Of a stretch of DNA of 64,000 nt, positions 17,417-26,402 are shown piece after piece. The first letter of the stretch is position 1. The number at the start of each line of letters is the position of its first letter. The stretch covers positions 1 to 64,000 of the forward strand of contig JBBIOU010000005.1 in the NCBI GenBank assembly GCA_037443205.1. Direction: 5' to 3'. The DNA is from JBBIOU01 sp037443205 (lineage in GTDB: Bacteria; Bacteroidota; Bacteroidia; Flavobacteriales_D; UBA2798). The position numbers and the translations under genes were made by a program. Below the pieces are notes generated by a model that worked only from the letters and a program-made list of their open reading frames with translations, searched no databases and was not told the origin of the DNA.

Positions 17417-18003
17417 ACAAAGAGTTGTTTAATATTTGTGCTGAATAATTTTACGGCTATTGCCATCAATATAATACCAAATACTTTACGCACAACTGCT
17501 ATACCGCCTTGTCCTAACAAACGCTCTACAAAATTTATAGAACGTAATACTGCATAAACAATGGCAATATTTATAATAATAGCAATGATAATGTTTATAA
17601 TCTCAAATTCGGCACGTAAAGATATAAGCGATGTCATAGTACCCGCACCGGCTATGATGGGAAAAGCTAAAGGAACAATAGAGGCTACTTTAGAAGTAAC
17701 TTCTTCGCGAAAAATCTTTACTCCTAATACCATTTCGAGCGACATAAAAAACAACACAAACGAACCGGCAACGGCAAATGAATTAACATTGATACCTATT
17801 ATATTTAGAATAGACTCTCCTAAAAACAAAAATCCTATCATGATTATCATAGACACCAGCGAGGCACGCTCTTCGTGTATTTCTCCTCCCGATTTTCTTT
17901 TTATTTCTATAATTACAGGTATTGAGCCTATAATATCTATTACGGCAAATAATATCATGGTAGCCGTACCTGTTTGTACCCAACTAAAGTTTAATTCATT
18001 CAT
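17413..18003 (-). CDS. MarC-family integral membrane protein
   Basis: 196 residues with six predicted membrane segments in two repeats. The segments IDIIGSIPVIIEI near residue 22 and VPLAFPIIAGAGTMTSLI near residue 110 are the family's signature proline/glycine loops. MarC proteins are inner-membrane proteins of unknown transport activity; the old link to multiple antibiotic resistance has not held up. It overlaps purN by 8 nt and rnhA by 4 nt, so translation is coupled across the operon. Confidence 0.93.
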   Translation of the reverse strand: MNELNFSWVQTGTATMILFAVIDIIGSIPVIIEIKRKSGGEIHEERASLVSMIIMIGFLFLGESILNIIGINVNSFAVAGSFVLFFMSLEMVLGVKIFREEVTSKVASIVPLAFPIIAGAGTMTSLISLRAEFEIINIIIAIIINIAIVYAVLRSINFVERLLGQGGIAVVRKVFGIILMAIAVKLFSTNIKQLFV

Positions 18004-18568
18004 GGCATAAAAGTTTTTCTATTATCTGCGGATAGTATTTGTGTTCCAGAGCCTGTATGTTTTTTTGCAGGCTTTCGGCTGTTTCGGTTGGTTGCAGTTG
18101 ATATGTCTGCTGAAATATTATCTCACCTTCATCGTAATGCTCATTTACGTAATGTATGCTGATTCCGCTCATCGCTTCGTGCGCATTTATCACCGCCTGA
18201 TGCACGTGGATACCATACATGCCTTTGCCTCCGAATTTAGGCAATAATGAGGGATGAATATTAATGATTTTGTGTTTATACTTACGAATTATCTTTTCCG
18301 GAACTTGCAACAAAAATCCGGCTAATATTATCAGCTCAGGATTATAATTATCTAACTTATCTGATATGTCTTCAAAATTTTCTTTGTTAAAAATTACGGT
18401 ATCAATACCATAGCTCCGTGCAATATTTAAAACACCGGCATTATCTTTATTGCAAAAGAGGGCACTGACTTTTACACAAGTACTATTTTTAAAATAACGA
18501 AAAATACTATCGGCATTAGAACCTTTTCCGGATGCAAAAACAACAATATTTTTAATTTTATTAGACAT
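17996..18568 (-). CDS. purN: Phosphoribosylglycinamide formyltransferase
   Basis: 190 residues from ATG 18568. PurN formylates GAR with 10-formyl-THF in step 3 of purine synthesis. Visible are the N-terminal FASGKGSNADSIF phosphate loop, the AGFLLQVP segment, the IINIHPSLLPKFGGKGMYG active site (Asn/His) and the HYVNEHYDEGEII segment containing the third catalytic residue (Asp). An in-frame ATG at 18580 is rejected because it falls inside the exact -7 box at 18580-18587, and because the family starts just before the KNIVV strand. First gene of purN-marC-rnhA. Confidence 0.97.
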   Translation of the reverse strand: MSNKIKNIVVFASGKGSNADSIFRYFKNSTCVKVSALFCNKDNAGVLNIARSYGIDTVIFNKENFEDISDKLDNYNPELIILAGFLLQVPEKIIRKYKHKIINIHPSLLPKFGGKGMYGIHVHQAVINAHEAMSGISIHYVNEHYDEGEIIFQQTYQLQPTETAESLQKNIQALEHKYYPQIIEKLLCHE

Positions 18569-18579
18569 GTAGTTAAACA

Positions 18580-18587
18580 CAAAGGTA
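18580..18587 (-). promoter_or_regulatory. -7 promoter box of purN-marC-rnhA
   Basis: Exact TACCTTTG on the minus strand, 11 nt before ATG 18568. It overlaps the alternative ATG at 18580 and therefore decides the start. Confidence 0.55.
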
Positions 18588-18637
18588 AAACAAAGATGTC
18601 GCTTTTTTTACTATCTTGCTACATAAAAACAATTTAT

Positions 18638-19300
18638 ATGGAATATCCTTTTATTGAATATCGTAAAGAAAGCTATGCGGCACAAGAAGCTGTTAATAAA
18701 AGTAAAGAGTTTTACCAGTGGCTGGATAAACGCAGAACCGTAAGAGATTTTTCTGACAAACCTATTCCTAAAGAACTCATAGAAAATCTTATTTTATCTG
18801 CTTCTACAGCTCCTTCGGGGGCACACAAACAACCATGGGTATTTTGTGCTGTGTCAAATTCTGAAATCAAGAAACAAATTCGTATTATGGCCGAAGAAGA
18901 AGAATATAAAAGCTATAACGGCCGTATGAGCGATGAGTGGCTAAAAGATTTAGCTCCTTTGCAAACTGATTGGCATAAGCCATTTTTAGAAATTGCACCA
19001 TGGCTGATTGTGGTCTTTAAAAAGCCATACGAATTGATGGAAGGTAAAAGCAAAAACAATTATTATGTGAATGAATCGGTAGGATTAGCTTGTGGTTTAT
19101 TGCTGGCTGCTATACACCATGCTGGCCTGGTTGCCCTAACGCATACCCCAAGCCCGATGAATTTTTTAAGCAAAATATTAAATCGCCCTGAAAACGAAAG
19201 ACCATTTTTGCTCATACCTGTAGGTTATCCTGCCGAAAAAACGATGGTACCGGATTTAAAAAGAAAAAAACTGAATGAGGTATCGGTTTTTTATGAGTAA
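18638..19300 (+). CDS. Nitroreductase-family flavoprotein
   Basis: 220 residues from ATG 18638. The FMN-binding nitroreductase fold is shown by the early RRTVRDFSDKPIPKELIE segment, ASTAPSGAHKQPWVF (flavin loop), and the late VALTHTPSPMNFLSKIL and LIPVGYPAE strands. This branch resembles the iodotyrosine deiodinase-like group: the SAPSG-type loop and no C-terminal lid. It would be an NAD(P)H- or ferredoxin-driven reductase of unknown substrate. An upstream in-frame ATG at 18596 would add a poorly conserved hydrophobic stretch; I prefer MEYPFIEYRKE as the start. It is divergent from purN. Confidence 0.9.
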   Translation: MEYPFIEYRKESYAAQEAVNKSKEFYQWLDKRRTVRDFSDKPIPKELIENLILSASTAPSGAHKQPWVFCAVSNSEIKKQIRIMAEEEEYKSYNGRMSDEWLKDLAPLQTDWHKPFLEIAPWLIVVFKKPYELMEGKSKNNYYVNESVGLACGLLLAAIHHAGLVALTHTPSPMNFLSKILNRPENERPFLLIPVGYPAEKTMVPDLKRKKLNEVSVFYE

Positions 19301-19311
19301 TACTCTGTATC

Positions 19312-20484
19312 TTACTTCTCTTCTGCCAGACGATTAAGAGATTGTATATCCAGCACATATATCCCCGTAAAATAGTGCTTTAAAATAGCTTTGTAATCAT
19401 AGCCCAAAACCGCCATTTTCATAGCTCCTTCCTGACACAGACCTACCCCATGTCCAAAACCCCTGCCCTTTAATACCAACGTATTATCATTTAAAGGTTC
19501 TATACTAAAATAAGTGGATTTAAGATTGAGCGATTCACGTATAGTTCTTAGATGCAGACTTCTGTTACAACTGCTCAGGTAAGTGTTCCTGTAGTTTTGT
19601 GTAAAAGTAGTGCAATTAGAAATGCATAAACTATCATGTATCGGAAACTTATTTTTTGCCAAATAATTTATCCATTCGTTTTTGGATATTTCTCTTTTCC
19701 AAAATGCATTAGGTTGCGAACTGCAAAACGGATCTTTTACACTTCTTAAATAAGGTAAGGCTTTATTCCATACTTGTTCGGATGATGCTGTTTGCCCTCC
19801 GCAATTACTATGATAGGTGGCTGTAATAAATTTAAGGCTATCATCAACTATCACTATACCGGTTGTTTGTTCGGCTGCCAGCATTAAATTTGGTTCAAAT
19901 TTCTTACTGCCTTTGTAAGCCTGACAATGTACCTGGTCGCAAAGATTGAATCCTTCCGATTCATGTTTTCTTAAATTGTGTAAAGCGTATGTTCTCGATA
20001 TTACCGATTGTGCTTTATAGTATTCAATATGGTGCCCATAACCCGCTTCCGATTCCATAACACAAGCAATATATTGTTCTATATTGATGCGATTGATGAT
20101 TTTAAGATATTCTCCTTCTGCAGTAATTATAAAATATCCCCTGTATATTCTTTCTTTTGCTTGTGCGTTTTGTCTTATCTTTAGTTCACTCAATGTATCA
20201 AGGGTGTATAGTATCAGTGTATCTTTAACAATAATTTTTTGATGCAGTGTACTTAATTCTATTTGTCCCGAAACATTTGCTATTTTATAATGCTGATTGG
20301 CTTCTAAAAATATTGTGGCGCTATCTTTTGATACGAAATAATTGTTTTTAAGAGGAGTAACCAGTAATTGTGGCGATAAGTTATTTCTAAAAAGTCCTAT
20401 ATTTAAAGTATCGATGTATTGCCCTTGTAAAAAACAAGGCGTATATAAAAATATCAGCCAAAAAAAGCGGAAATAATTGAACAT
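19312..20484 (-). CDS. SpoIID/LytB-domain protein, secreted
   Basis: 390 residues with an N-terminal signal peptide (residues 1-22). The SpoIID/LytB domain covers about residues 110-370: NRINIEQYIACVMESEAGYGH, AQSVISRTYAL, HCQAYKGSK, TYHSNCGGQT and GRGFGHGVGLCQEGAMKMA. In sporulating Firmicutes SpoIID is a lytic transglycosylase that acts on peptidoglycan lacking stem peptides; Bacteroidota homologues are found without sporulation. The catalytic glutamate of SpoIID corresponds to the Glu in VMESEAG. The gene lies 30 nt after lpxB. A -7 box TAATTTTG ends 4 nt before its ATG, so it can be transcribed separately as a leaderless mRNA. Confidence 0.9.
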   Translation of the reverse strand: MFNYFRFFWLIFLYTPCFLQGQYIDTLNIGLFRNNLSPQLLVTPLKNNYFVSKDSATIFLEANQHYKIANVSGQIELSTLHQKIIVKDTLILYTLDTLSELKIRQNAQAKERIYRGYFIITAEGEYLKIINRINIEQYIACVMESEAGYGHHIEYYKAQSVISRTYALHNLRKHESEGFNLCDQVHCQAYKGSKKFEPNLMLAAEQTTGIVIVDDSLKFITATYHSNCGGQTASSEQVWNKALPYLRSVKDPFCSSQPNAFWKREISKNEWINYLAKNKFPIHDSLCISNCTTFTQNYRNTYLSSCNRSLHLRTIRESLNLKSTYFSIEPLNDNTLVLKGRGFGHGVGLCQEGAMKMAVLGYDYKAILKHYFTGIYVLDIQSLNRLAEEK

Positions 20485-20488
20485 TTTA

Positions 20489-20496
20489 CAAAATTA
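20489..20496 (-). promoter_or_regulatory. -7 promoter box of the SpoIID-like gene, leaderless spacing
   Basis: Exact TAATTTTG on the minus strand, with only TAAA between it and the ATG. Confidence 0.5.
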
Positions 20497-20514
20497 TGTC
20501 TGATTACTACTTTT

Positions 20515-21645
20515 TTATGATAATTTGCCTAAAGTTTTTAACAGGCCTTTGGCAGTATTTTCGGATGCACCCTCTTTGCCGAGTTTTATGCGCAGCTCTT
20601 CGTAATCCTGAAGTATCATTTCCCTGTACTTTTCATCGTGCAATAATTTATGCAGTTCTTGTTTCAGATTTTGAAGATTCATTTCATCCTGAATTAATTC
20701 TCTTACAACTGCTTTATTCATAATTAAATTTACTAATGATATATACTTCACTTTTACGAGTTTTCTGGCAATCAGATACGATAATTTGCTGCCTTTGTAA
20801 CACACTACCTGCGGTACTTTGAGGATAGCTGTTTCAAGTGTAGCCGTACCCGAAGTTACCAGCGCAGCACGAGCATGATTTAATAATTGATAGGTTTTGC
20901 CGCTTATCAGGCTAACCGGCTTTTCGTTAATGATATTATTATAAAACTCCCGGCTTATGCCCGGTGCACAGGCAACCACCACTTGGTAGTTTTGCAAATA
21001 TTGGGTGGCTGCAGCCAACATTACGGGCAACTTAATATTGATTTCCTGTTTACGACTACCGGGTAATAAAGCTATAATAGGTTTTTCATTCAGTTTGTTT
21101 TCACTGATAAATTCAGTAAATTTTTGAAAAGTATAATTTTTAAATGCATCCATTAAAGGATGCCCCACAAATTCTACTTCGTAATTCCACTGTTTGTAAA
21201 AATCTTTCTCGAAAGGTAATATTACAAACATTTTATCAATAACCTGCTTAATGATTTTTACCCGCGATTGTTTCCATGCCCAAACCTGCGGGGATATGTA
21301 ATATATTATTTTTCCTTTATAGCCGGCTTTTTTAAGTTTTTGAGCTATTCTTAAATTAAATCCCGGATAATCTATCAACACAACGGCATCGGGTTGATAA
21401 TTTAAAATATCCTGCAGACAAAATTTCATGTTGCGCAAAATTGTGCGCAAATTCATTAATACTTCAGTAAAACCCATAAATGCCAGTTCTTTGTAGTGTT
21501 TTACCAAGTAAGCGCCTTGTTGTTGTAACAAATCGCCTCCCCATGCACGTACTTCTGTTTGAGGGTCAATTTTTTGTAATGCTTTCAGTAAATTAGAAGC
21601 ATGTAAATCTCCTGATGCTTCACCCGATATAAAATAATATTTCAA
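20515..21645 (-). CDS. lpxB: Lipid-A-disaccharide synthase
   Basis: 376 residues from a TTG at 21645. LpxB joins UDP-2,3-diacylglucosamine and lipid X to form the lipid A disaccharide, a GT19 inner-membrane-associated step. Typical segments are YFISGEASGDLHASNL, AWGGDLLQQQGA, VVLIDYPGFNLRIA, KIIYYISPQVWAWK, ALLPGSRKQEI and SGTATLETAI. The only upstream ATG (21672) would overlap the preceding gene by 23 nt and add residues not seen in the family, whose proteins begin at KYYFISGEASG. TTG is therefore preferred. It follows a small membrane protein gene by 4 nt in the surE operon. Confidence 0.96.
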   Translation of the reverse strand: MKYYFISGEASGDLHASNLLKALQKIDPQTEVRAWGGDLLQQQGAYLVKHYKELAFMGFTEVLMNLRTILRNMKFCLQDILNYQPDAVVLIDYPGFNLRIAQKLKKAGYKGKIIYYISPQVWAWKQSRVKIIKQVIDKMFVILPFEKDFYKQWNYEVEFVGHPLMDAFKNYTFQKFTEFISENKLNEKPIIALLPGSRKQEINIKLPVMLAAATQYLQNYQVVVACAPGISREFYNNIINEKPVSLISGKTYQLLNHARAALVTSGTATLETAILKVPQVVCYKGSKLSYLIARKLVKVKYISLVNLIMNKAVVRELIQDEMNLQNLKQELHKLLHDEKYREMILQDYEELRIKLGKEGASENTAKGLLKTLGKLS

Positions 21646-21649
21646 AATG

Positions 21650-21946
21650 TTACAAGTATGAAAGTGAAACAACTAAAATTACATACAAAATACTAACAAA
21701 CACCAAGCCTTTTGTTGCCTCATCTAATTTCCATCTGAAAAATAAAAAATAAAATAAAAACAAATTAGGCACCAGACTAAAAGTTAATATTTCGGTTTGA
21801 TAAACTGTTGCGTTTGCCATATAATTCCAATATGTGCCCAGTGGCCGAGGATAAAACTTAACATAATAACCCAGCAAAAAACCAAAAACGGGTAATATTA
21901 TCCCAACTATTAATCCATATCCTATTTTGTCAAATTTTTTCATCAA
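21650..21946 (-). CDS. Small membrane protein between surE and lpxB
   Basis: 98 residues with three hydrophobic segments (about residues 9-31, 48-72 and 78-98) and a short basic loop FFRWKLDEATKG. I do not recognise a named family. A small membrane protein in this place, between surE and lpxB, recurs in Bacteroidota to my knowledge, which suggests a role linked to lipid A or the envelope. Its ATG overlaps the surE stop by 4 nt and lpxB starts 4 nt after it ends, so it is translationally coupled to both. Confidence 0.85.
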   Translation of the reverse strand: MMKKFDKIGYGLIVGIILPVFGFLLGYYVKFYPRPLGTYWNYMANATVYQTEILTFSLVPNLFLFYFLFFRWKLDEATKGLVFVSILYVILVVSLSYL

Positions 21947-22710
21947 AATTGCACAAAGTGTAATTGTTCTAAAACATTATAAGCTGTCATATCAAACTGC
22001 ACGGGAACTAAAGAAACATATCCATTATTTAAAGCCCACAGGTCGGTATCTTCGCCACCATCAAAATCTTTAAACTCACCGGTTAGCCAATAATAAGGTT
22101 TACCGAGTGGATCTTTTCGGCAATCAAATTTATCTTCCCAAAATGCTCGAGCCTGACGACACACGCGTACACCTTTTATTTTATCTAAAGTGATAGCCGG
22201 AATATTTACATTATAGCAAATATTACGAGGCATGCTATTTATCATTACTTGTTTTACTATGCGTTTTACAATTTCTTTGGCAGGACTAAAATCTGCATCG
22301 TAGGCATAATCGGTTAACGAAAATCCGATGGCGGGTATTCCTTCCATGGCTCCTTCAACAGCAGCCGACATGGTTCCGGAATATAACACGTTGGTACTGG
22401 TATTAGCTCCATGATTTATGCCGGAAACAATCAAGGCCGGTTTATCTTTTAAAATTTCGAATATCCCTAATTTTACACAATCTACTGGCGTACCCGAGCA
22501 GGCAAAGGCCCTATGCGAACCATGCACTTTTGAGGGATATAAACGCAAGGGATCGTTTACCGTAATAGCGTGTCCCATACCCGATTGCGGTCTATCCGGA
22601 GCAATGATGAGTAATTCGGCAAATTCGCTTACTGCATCTACCAGCGCGTGTATGCCGGGGGCAGTAATATCATCATCATTGGTAACTAAAATTATTGGCT
22701 TGTTATTCAT
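21943..22710 (-). CDS. surE: 5'/3'-nucleotidase SurE
   Basis: 255 residues from ATG 22710. SurE is a metal-dependent nucleotidase active on nucleoside monophosphates and linked to stationary-phase survival. Signature segments are ILVTNDDDITAPGI (metal-binding Asp pair), APDRPQSGMGHAIT, ACSGTPVDCVKLGI, VSGINHGANTSTNVLYSGTMSAAVEGA and CYNVNIPA. The usual NDDG is NDDD here. An in-frame ATG at 22719 lies inside an exact -7 box (22717-22724), so the start MNNKPIILVTN at 22710 is preferred, which makes the mRNA leaderless or nearly so. First gene of surE-(membrane protein)-lpxB. Confidence 0.96.
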   Translation of the reverse strand: MNNKPIILVTNDDDITAPGIHALVDAVSEFAELLIIAPDRPQSGMGHAITVNDPLRLYPSKVHGSHRAFACSGTPVDCVKLGIFEILKDKPALIVSGINHGANTSTNVLYSGTMSAAVEGAMEGIPAIGFSLTDYAYDADFSPAKEIVKRIVKQVMINSMPRNICYNVNIPAITLDKIKGVRVCRQARAFWEDKFDCRKDPLGKPYYWLTGEFKDFDGGEDTDLWALNNGYVSLVPVQFDMTAYNVLEQLHFVQF

Positions 22711-22716
22711 GTGCAA

Positions 22717-22724
22717 CAAATGTA
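22717..22724 (-). promoter_or_regulatory. -7 promoter box of the surE operon
   Basis: Exact TACATTTG on the minus strand with 6 nt to the ATG at 22710. It overlaps, and so excludes, the ATG at 22719. Confidence 0.5.
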
Positions 22725-22811
22725 CCTTTTTTGAACAGAAATAAAAAAACTAACTTTATCATGAATTACGTATTTGTGTGTGACACTATTTGGCTGATAG
22801 ATGTGATGGTT

Positions 22812-23999
22812 TTACGAACCAACCCAAAGCACTAAACCTTTTAAATATTCTCCTTCGGGGTGGTAAACAGACACGGGATGATCTTGCGGCTGGCTAAGCC
22901 GATGAATAATTTTTATTTCTTTGCCACATTCGATGGCTGCCGAACGCACAATACCTTCAAAAGTAAGTTTATCAATAACCTGCGAACAGGAAAAAGTAAA
23001 TAACAAACCGCCATTTTTAATTTTTTGAATAGCCTCTTTATTTATACGCCTGTATGCTTTAATGGCATTGTGTTTAGCACTTAGGTGTTTGGCGAAAGCT
23101 GGCGGATCGAGAACAATTATATCCCAATTATCATCTGTGGTTTTCAGATAATCCATTACATCTGCCGTAACAATTTGGTGTGGTTGACTATATCCGTTAA
23201 GCAAGGTATTTTGCCGGTTAAGTTTACTGGCTTTTTCCGAAATATCTACTGAAGTTACTGCCGCAGCGCCTGCACCTAATGCATAGATACTAAAACCTCC
23301 GGTATATGAAAATGTGTTGAGTATTTTTTTATTTGTTGCATATTCAGACAGCAATTTTCTGTTTTCGCGTTGGTCAAGAAAAAAACCGGTTTTTTGACCG
23401 CTTTCCCAGTCAATGATAAATTTATGTCCGTATTCACTTATTTCGCATTGCTTTAAGGGTAAATTATTTAATAAATATGCGCCCGGCATTTGTTCGTGGT
23501 TATCGGGATGTTTATGATAAATTACTTGTAATTTATCGTGATAAACTTTTTGCAGTGCTTCGCTAATTTCTTTGAGCGAATGAATCATTCCGCTGCTATG
23601 GCATTGTATCACCGCAGTTTGATTGTATATATCAATAATCAATCCGGGTAAATTATCCCCTTCTCCATGTATTAATCTATATGCATTACAGGCTTGTGAA
23701 CGTATAAAAGGTAAAGACTGTCGGATATTTCGGGCGTTTAAAATTTTATGATACCAAAAACTGCTGTTTACAGGTTGCTTAATAAAACTTAACACCCTAA
23801 CGCTAATACTTCCTTTTTGCTGATAATGGCCTAATGCTAAAAATTCATTATGCGCTGAATACACTTCTATTATATCGCCTTCATTGGCATGACCTTCCAT
23901 CTTGGCAATCGCTCCCGAAAAAATCCATGGATGTTTTCTAAGAAGTGATTTTTCTTTATTATTTTTTAGGATAATTTTTGGATACTGCATAAAAAACAT
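22812..23999 (-). CDS. Class I SAM-dependent rRNA methyltransferase, RlmI-like
   Basis: 395 residues. An N-terminal PUA domain (about 1-80, with KSLLRKHPWIFSGAI) and a central EEHEE-like region precede a Rossmann methyltransferase domain (about 200-395) with NTFSYTGGFSIYALGAGA (SAM motif I), SVDISEKAS, and the catalytic LDPPAFAK and FTFSCSQVID segments. This architecture matches RlmI/YccW, which makes 5-methylcytosine 1962 in 23S rRNA. The CSQ cysteine near the end matches the family. It is transcribed alone. A perfect 15-bp palindrome (24002-24016) lies directly upstream of its start. Confidence 0.9.
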   Translation of the reverse strand: MFFMQYPKIILKNNKEKSLLRKHPWIFSGAIAKMEGHANEGDIIEVYSAHNEFLALGHYQQKGSISVRVLSFIKQPVNSSFWYHKILNARNIRQSLPFIRSQACNAYRLIHGEGDNLPGLIIDIYNQTAVIQCHSSGMIHSLKEISEALQKVYHDKLQVIYHKHPDNHEQMPGAYLLNNLPLKQCEISEYGHKFIIDWESGQKTGFFLDQRENRKLLSEYATNKKILNTFSYTGGFSIYALGAGAAAVTSVDISEKASKLNRQNTLLNGYSQPHQIVTADVMDYLKTTDDNWDIIVLDPPAFAKHLSAKHNAIKAYRRINKEAIQKIKNGGLLFTFSCSQVIDKLTFEGIVRSAAIECGKEIKIIHRLSQPQDHPVSVYHPEGEYLKGLVLWVGS

Positions 24000-24001
24000 A
24001 A

Positions 24002-24016
24002 CCGTATTTAATACGG
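24002..24016. promoter_or_regulatory. Perfect palindrome between sucD and the rlmI-like gene
   Basis: CCGTATT-T-AATACGG, two 7-bp arms around a single central base, starting 2 nt upstream of the rlmI-like ATG (23999). No T tract follows on either strand, so it is more like an operator or leader hairpin than a terminator. Function unknown. Confidence 0.4.
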
Positions 24017-24063
24017 CTTAATGTGTACAAAGAAAAAAATATGTGTAAAAATAAAGCGAGCGT

Positions 24064-24942
24064 TTACGCGGTTACTCCCAATACTTCGGCCATTTTAATA
24101 CCAATTTCGGCTGGCGATTCTACCACATGAATACCACATTGGCGCATGATGCGCATTTTCGCTTCTGCGGTATCATCTTTGCCGCCAACGATGGCCCCTG
24201 CATGCCCCATCTTACGTCCTTTGGGTGCAGTTTGACCGGCAATGAAACCAACTACCGGTTTAGTGCCGTTTTGTTTAATCCATTCTGAGGCCAGGGCTTC
24301 GTAATTACCACCAATTTCGCCAATCATTACAATGGCATCCGTGTCGGGGTCGTTCATTAATAATTTAATTGCTTCGCGGGTAGGAGTGCCAATGATAGGG
24401 TCTCCACCAATCCCTATGGCTGTAGATATTCCCATACCGGCTTTTACTATCTGGTCGGCTGCTTCATAGGTAAGTGTACCTGATTTAGAAACTATCCCTA
24501 CTCTACCGGGTTTAAAAACAAAACCGGGCATAATGCCTACTTTGGCTTCACCGGCTGTAATAACTCCCGGGCAATTTGGCCCAATAAGTGTGCAGTCTTT
24601 ATCTTTTAAATATTCTTTAACTCTAACCATGTCATTTACCGGAATACCCTCGGTAATACATACAATAACTTTAATACCTGCTGCGGCCGCCTCCATAATT
24701 GCATCAGCAGCAAATGCAGGGGGCACAAAAATAATAGAAACATCAGCACCGGTTTTATCTACCGCCTGCTGAACAGTATTAAAAACAGGCCTATCTAAAT
24801 GTGTGGTTCCTCCTTTGCCGGGGGTAACACCTCCAACAACATTGGTTCCGTACTCAATCATTTGCGATGCATGAAAAGTACCTTCACTGCCGGTAAACCC
24901 TTGTACAATTACTTTTGAATTTTTATTTACTAAAACTCCCAT
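24064..24942 (-). CDS. sucD: Succinyl-CoA synthetase subunit alpha
   Basis: 292 residues, full length. The alpha subunit binds CoA and carries the phosphohistidine intermediate in succinyl-CoA to succinate conversion in the TCA cycle. Diagnostic segments are the [14 protein letters not shown]oA-binding loop, [20 protein letters not shown], the [11 protein letters not shown] phosphate loop, and [17 protein letters not shown] with the active-site histidine. sucC is not adjacent, which is common in Bacteroidota. A complete promoter (TTG-N19-TATTTTTG) lies 17 nt upstream. Confidence 0.98.
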   Translation of the reverse strand: MGVLVNKNSKVIVQGFTGSEGTFHASQMIEYGTNVVGGVTPGKGGTTHLDRPVFNTVQQAVDKTGADVSIIFVPPAFAADAIMEAAAAGIKVIVCITEGIPVNDMVRVKEYLKDKDCTLIGPNCPGVITAGEAKVGIMPGFVFKPGRVGIVSKSGTLTYEAADQIVKAGMGISTAIGIGGDPIIGTPTREAIKLLMNDPDTDAIVMIGEIGGNYEALASEWIKQNGTKPVVGFIAGQTAPKGRKMGHAGAIVGGKDDTAEAKMRIMRQCGIHVVESPAEIGIKMAEVLGVTA

Positions 24943-24959
24943 GATTTATTATTTTGCTT

Positions 24960-24989
24960 CAAAAATAGTTTTTAAACAGCAACTTACAA
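24960..24989 (-). promoter_or_regulatory. Promoter of sucD, -33 TTG and -7 box
   Basis: Minus strand: TTG (24989-24987), 19-nt spacer, exact TATTTTTG (24967-24960). Both the elements and the spacing match the Bacteroidota consensus. Confidence 0.65.
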
Positions 24990-25001
24990 AGCTAAAGTTT
25001 A

Positions 25002-25009
25002 TAATTTTG
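25002..25009 (+). promoter_or_regulatory. -7 promoter box of mnmE, leaderless spacing
   Basis: Exact TAATTTTG with only TTAA before the ATG at 25014. A -33 TTG is not evident. It is divergent from the sucD promoter. Confidence 0.5.
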
Positions 25010-25013
25010 TTAA

Positions 25014-26399
25014 ATGTTTGAAAACAAACACTTGCCAACTATTTGCGCCATTTCAAGCCCGACCGGGCAAGGTGCTGTAGCTGTTATAAGAGTATCGGGC
25101 AATGATGCCATTGGTATTTGCAATAAAATTTTTAACAAAAATATTGCGCTTGCCCAACCCAAAACTTTGATTTACGGTAAAATTTTAAAACAAAATAATG
25201 AAATACTGGACGAAGTTTTACTGGCTGTTTACAAATCTCCCGCATCTTTTACAGGCGAAGATACCGTTGAAATTTTTTGTCATGGCTCAATTTACATACA
25301 ACAAGAAATACTAAAATTATTGCTTGCAAACGGATGCCAAACTGCATCACCCGGGGAATATACCATGCGCGCATTTTTAAATGGCAAATTAGACCTCTCG
25401 CAAGCCGAAGCCATTGCCGACCTGGTTGCCTCATCATCTGCAGGTGCACATAAACTAGCTATGCAGCAAATGCGCGGTGGATTTAGCAAGGAAATTAATG
25501 CTCTCAGAGAAGAATTAATAAATTTTGCTTCGCTTGTTGAACTGGAACTCGATTTTAGTGAAGAAGATGTAGAGTTTGCCGACAGAAATGAATTGATAAA
25601 ACTTATAGACAAAATAAATACCCTGATAAAAAAACTATCAGATTCTTTTGCGTTAGGTAATGTAATTAAAAACGGTGTGCCCGTAGCCATTGTTGGTGTT
25701 CCTAATGTGGGTAAATCTACCTTACTAAATGCTTTGCTCAACGAAGATAAGGCCATTGTTTCGGATATACCGGGAACAACACGTGATGCCATAGAAGATA
25801 CTACCAATATTAATGGCATTGTTTTTCGCTTTATTGACACTGCCGGAATAAGAGAAACTAACGATTTGATTGAAAACATCGGAATAGAAAAAACCTGGAA
25901 AAAAATTGATGAGGCTGCCGTTATATTATATGTTTTTGATGTAAGGGATATTCAGGATAATAAATTCCATGAATCTTATCGTAAATTAAAAAATAAAATA
26001 CTTTCAGAAAATAAATACCTCGTTGCATTAGCCAATAAATGCGATTTAATCTATCCGGATCAACCTTTGGTTAATAATGAAATTAATCCCTTAATTGGCA
26101 TTTCGGCTAAAAACAATGTCGGTATATCACAAATAAAAGAGTTGTTATTTAATTATGCCCAAAAGCGTATGCAAAATAGCGGAGATATTATTGTTACCAA
26201 TGCGCGCCATCATCAATTGCTTAACAATGCCTGGCAGGCGCTAAACCGGGCAAAAAACGGTTTTTTGGAAAAATTGCCTGCCGATATTATCGCCATAGAC
26301 ATTCGGCAAGCTATACGCGAATTATCATCAATAACAGGAAGTATATCAACCGATGACCTTTTAAGTTCTATCTTTAGTCGTTTTTGTATAGGTAAATAA
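25014..26399 (+). CDS. mnmE: tRNA modification GTPase MnmE
   Basis: 461 residues. With MnmG it installs the 5-(carboxymethyl)aminomethyl group on wobble U34. An N-terminal tetrahydrofolate-binding domain (about 1-120, with ICAISSPTGQGAVAVIRVSG) and a helical domain flank a Ras-like G domain. The G domain has P-loop GVPNVGKST near residue 228, switch DIPGTTRD, DTAGIRE and ANKCDL. The C-terminus is the family's obligatory CIGK with the catalytic cysteine. It starts next to its -7 box and is followed after 3 nt by the sortilin-like gene. Confidence 0.98.
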   Translation: MFENKHLPTICAISSPTGQGAVAVIRVSGNDAIGICNKIFNKNIALAQPKTLIYGKILKQNNEILDEVLLAVYKSPASFTGEDTVEIFCHGSIYIQQEILKLLLANGCQTASPGEYTMRAFLNGKLDLSQAEAIADLVASSSAGAHKLAMQQMRGGFSKEINALREELINFASLVELELDFSEEDVEFADRNELIKLIDKINTLIKKLSDSFALGNVIKNGVPVAIVGVPNVGKSTLLNALLNEDKAIVSDIPGTTRDAIEDTTNINGIVFRFIDTAGIRETNDLIENIGIEKTWKKIDEAAVILYVFDVRDIQDNKFHESYRKLKNKILSENKYLVALANKCDLIYPDQPLVNNEINPLIGISAKNNVGISQIKELLFNYAQKRMQNSGDIIVTNARHHQLLNNAWQALNRAKNGFLEKLPADIIAIDIRQAIRELSSITGSISTDDLLSSIFSRFCIGK

Positions 26400-26402
26400 A
26401 TC

